Below, in pieces: positions 6,182 to 7,847 of a stretch of 7,847 bases of DNA. Every line of letters begins with the position of its first letter. Position 1 is the stretch's first letter. The notes below the pieces were generated by a model. The model was not told the origin of the DNA and did no database searches. It was given only the letters and a program-made list of their open reading frames with translations. The stretch covers positions 1 through 7,847 of the forward strand of contig JAJNBN010000141.1 of the NCBI GenBank assembly GCA_021156225.1, read 5' to 3'. This DNA comes from Verrucomicrobiota bacterium (GTDB lineage: Bacteria; Verrucomicrobiota; Verrucomicrobiia; Limisphaerales; JAEYXS01). A program made the translations under genes and the position numbers.

Positions 6182-7847
6182 ATGAACAACGCTTTGCTAT
6201 TTCATCTTGCCGGACGTTTGCCGGCGCCGGGCGATAACGTCGCGATCGCTTCGCAGCGATTGGAGGCGGGGACGGTCATCGATTTTCAAGGGACGTTGCT
6301 CACCATCAACCAGACGGTGCTGGAAGGGCACCGCTTTGCGATAAAGCCGATCGCGGTGGGGGACAAGCTGTTGTCGTGGGGGCTGACATTTGGTTTTGCC
6401 ACGGCGGCTTTGCGGCCCGGAGATTATCTGTGCAATGAAATGATGTTGGAGGCACTGCGGTCGCGTCGGCTGGATTTCGCTTTGCCGACCTCGCCGAATT
6501 TCCGCGATTACTTTGAGCCGTATCATCTGGATGCAGCGAAGTTCAAACCGGGTCAGCAGATACCGCTCGTGCCGCAGCCACGGACGTTCATGGGGTTTGG
6601 TCGTTCGGGAGAGCGGGGTGCAGGAACACGCAATTTCATCGTGCTGCTGGGGACGAGTTCGCGCACGGCGAGTTTTGTGCGGGCGCTGGAAGAGCGGTTG
6701 AAGCCGTTTCTTGCCGGGTGCAAGAACTTGGATGGCATTGTGGCCATCGCGCATACGGAGGGCGGGGGCGAACAGCGGCCGAATAATTATGAACTCATCT
6801 TGCGCACGCTGGCGGGGTTCATGGTGCATAGCAATGTGGCGGCGGTGCTGGCGGTGGATTATGGCACGGAGCCGGTGAACAACAGCGCGCTCGAAGCGTG
6901 GACACAGCAGCACAAGTATCCGCTGGCGGACGTGCACCATAAGTTTCACACGTTGCGCGGGAGCATCGAGTATGAGCTGCGGCGGTGCGTGGAGTTGGTG
7001 CAGACCTGGATTCCGGAAGCGGACAAGATCGCGCGCACGCCGCAACCGATCCGGCATCTGAAACTCTCGCTGCAATGCGGGGGATCGGATGCGTTCTCGG
7101 GGGTGTCGGGCAATCCGCTGGAAGGGTGGATTGTGAATGAAGTCATCCGCAATGGCGGCATCGCGAGTCTGGCGGAGACGGATGAGTTGGTGGGTGCGGA
7201 ATCTTATGTGTTGAGCAATGTGCGCGACTTGCAAACCGCCAAAGCGTTTCTCGACAAGGTGGCGCGATTTGAAGAGCGGGTGCGCTGGCACGGGGCGAGT
7301 GCACAGACGAATCCGAGCGGGGGCAATCTGTATCGCGGGCTCTATAACATCGCGATCAAATCGATCGGGGCGAGCCACAAGAAGGCGCCGGATACACGGC
7401 TGGATTATGTGATCGAGTACGGGGATCCGATGCCGCAACCGGGTTTTTACTTCATGGACAGTCCCGGGAATGACCTGGAGAGCATCGCGGGGCAGATGGC
7501 GTCCGGCTGCAATCTCATCCTCTTCAGCACGGGGAATGGGTCCATCACGAATTTCCCGTTTGTGCCGACGATCAAGATCATGACGAACAGCGGGCGCTTC
7601 CGGTTGCTCTCGGAGGAGATGGATATCAATGCGGGGCGGTATCTGGATGGCGAGCCGTTTGAATCGCTCGGCAACGAGGCGTTCGAGCAGACGTTGCGCG
7701 TGGCTTCCGGTGAACGCACGGCGGGGGAACGCGCGGGGCATGCGCAGGTGCAGCTATGGCGCGAATGGCAGCAGACAAAGCAGCCCACAGTGCCGACGTA
7801 TGAGTATACGCCGATGCTCGCAGGAGAGCCGATAACGCTCAAAGCAT
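6182..7847 (+). CDS. UxaA/GarD-family sugar-acid dehydratase with N-terminal SAF domain, 3'-truncated
   Basis: The frame is open from 6170 (in-frame TGA at 6167) to the right edge, giving 555 residues and no stop, so the 3' end is missing. ATG at 6182 has GGGG six bases upstream; ATG at 6176 is also in frame and adds two residues. Residues about 17-86 form an SAF-type domain (D-N-V-A-I-A, E-G-H-R-F-A with H50, a G-D-Y-L-C-N-E end). The large domain carries family signatures: GFGRSGERGAGTRNF (138-152), QCGGSDAFSGVSGNP (298-312), GGIASLAETDELVGAE (325-340), GFYFMDSPGNDLE (421-433), STGNGSITNFPFVPTIK (449-465) and D-I-N-A-G (481-485). UxaA and GarD dehydrate altronate and galactarate in sugar-acid catabolism; the related SuyB acts on sulfolactate. 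The substrate here cannot be read from sequence. Where I recall cysteines in classical members, this protein has S-S-R, G-G-G and Y-G-T, while the C-G-G-S-D cysteine (C299) is kept. It stands about 190 bases after the PQQ-repeat gene and is probably transcribed separately. Confidence 0.88.
   Translation, partial: MNNALLFHLAGRLPAPGDNVAIASQRLEAGTVIDFQGTLLTINQTVLEGHRFAIKPIAVGDKLLSWGLTFGFATAALRPGDYLCNEMMLEALRSRRLDFALPTSPNFRDYFEPYHLDAAKFKPGQQIPLVPQPRTFMGFGRSGERGAGTRNFIVLLGTSSRTASFVRALEERLKPFLAGCKNLDGIVAIAHTEGGGEQRPNNYELILRTLAGFMVHSNVAAVLAVDYGTEPVNNSALEAWTQQHKYPLADVHHKFHTLRGSIEYELRRCVELVQTWIPEADKIARTPQPIRHLKLSLQCGGSDAFSGVSGNPLEGWIVNEVIRNGGIASLAETDELVGAESYVLSNVRDLQTAKAFLDKVARFEERVRWHGASAQTNPSGGNLYRGLYNIAIKSIGASHKKAPDTRLDYVIEYGDPMPQPGFYFMDSPGNDLESIAGQMASGCNLILFSTGNGSITNFPFVPTIKIMTNSGRFRLLSEEMDINAGRYLDGEPFESLGNEAFEQTLRVASGERTAGERAGHAQVQLWREWQQTKQPTVPTYEYTPMLAGEPITLKA

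Noticed and set aside
6197..7741. Open frame of 514 codons on the minus strand
   Set aside because: It is antisense to the dehydratase, whose plus-strand frame has many strong family motifs. The minus reading is rich in Arg, His and Pro with no recognisable domain, typical of the shadow of a GC-rich gene.
1..7847. A novel defence, mobile or RNA-based system
   Set aside because: There are no transposase, integrase, nuclease, reverse transcriptase or toxin motifs, no repeat-spacer array, and no tRNA or rRNA sequence. The four genes are recognisable families without a shared operon.

Overview
The window carries four protein-coding genes and almost no free intergenic space. The gene families suggest a free-living, carbohydrate-degrading bacterium of the Planctomycetota-Verrucomicrobiota-Chlamydiota group, most likely Verrucomicrobiota. 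The clues are a HEAT-repeat protein with an N-terminal membrane anchor followed by a G-K-x-L-S-x-W-L motif, an exported PQQ-type beta-propeller beginning with a W-R-G-P-x-x-D-G motif, a large GH13-GH133 debranching enzyme, weak Shine-Dalgarno sequences and fairly high GC. This assignment is inference from gene style; no rRNA or other marker gene is present.

Layout. Positions 2-3238 (+) hold the 3' part of a large glycogen debranching enzyme: the tail of a GH13 amylase-type domain fused to a complete GH133 amylo-alpha-1,6-glucosidase region. Its 5' end lies outside the window. Positions 3192-4517 (-) hold a membrane-anchored HEAT-repeat protein that converges on the debranching gene and overlaps it tail to tail by 47 bases. 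This gene is clearly more AT-rich than its neighbours. Positions 4518-4639 form a short divergent intergenic region. Positions 4640-5992 (+) hold an exported, possibly lipidated, PQQ-repeat beta-propeller protein. Positions 5993-6181 are non-coding and contain an imperfect hairpin that may be a dispersed palindromic repeat or part of a transcription end. From 6182 to the right edge (+) lies an SAF plus UxaA/GarD-type sugar-acid dehydratase, cut by the window end.

How the genes fit together. Two of the four act on carbohydrates: the debranching enzyme on glycogen or other alpha-glucans, and the dehydratase probably on an aldonic or aldaric acid (or a sulfonated analogue). The HEAT and PQQ proteins are probably envelope proteins with no visible enzymatic motif. 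Strand changes and gaps argue against one operon; this looks like an ordinary chromosomal neighbourhood. I see no mobile element, CRISPR array, tRNA, rRNA or defence system. The points most worth following are the UxaA-family protein that lacks three cysteine positions I recall as typical of the family, the compositionally distinct HEAT gene, and the hairpin near 6052-6091.
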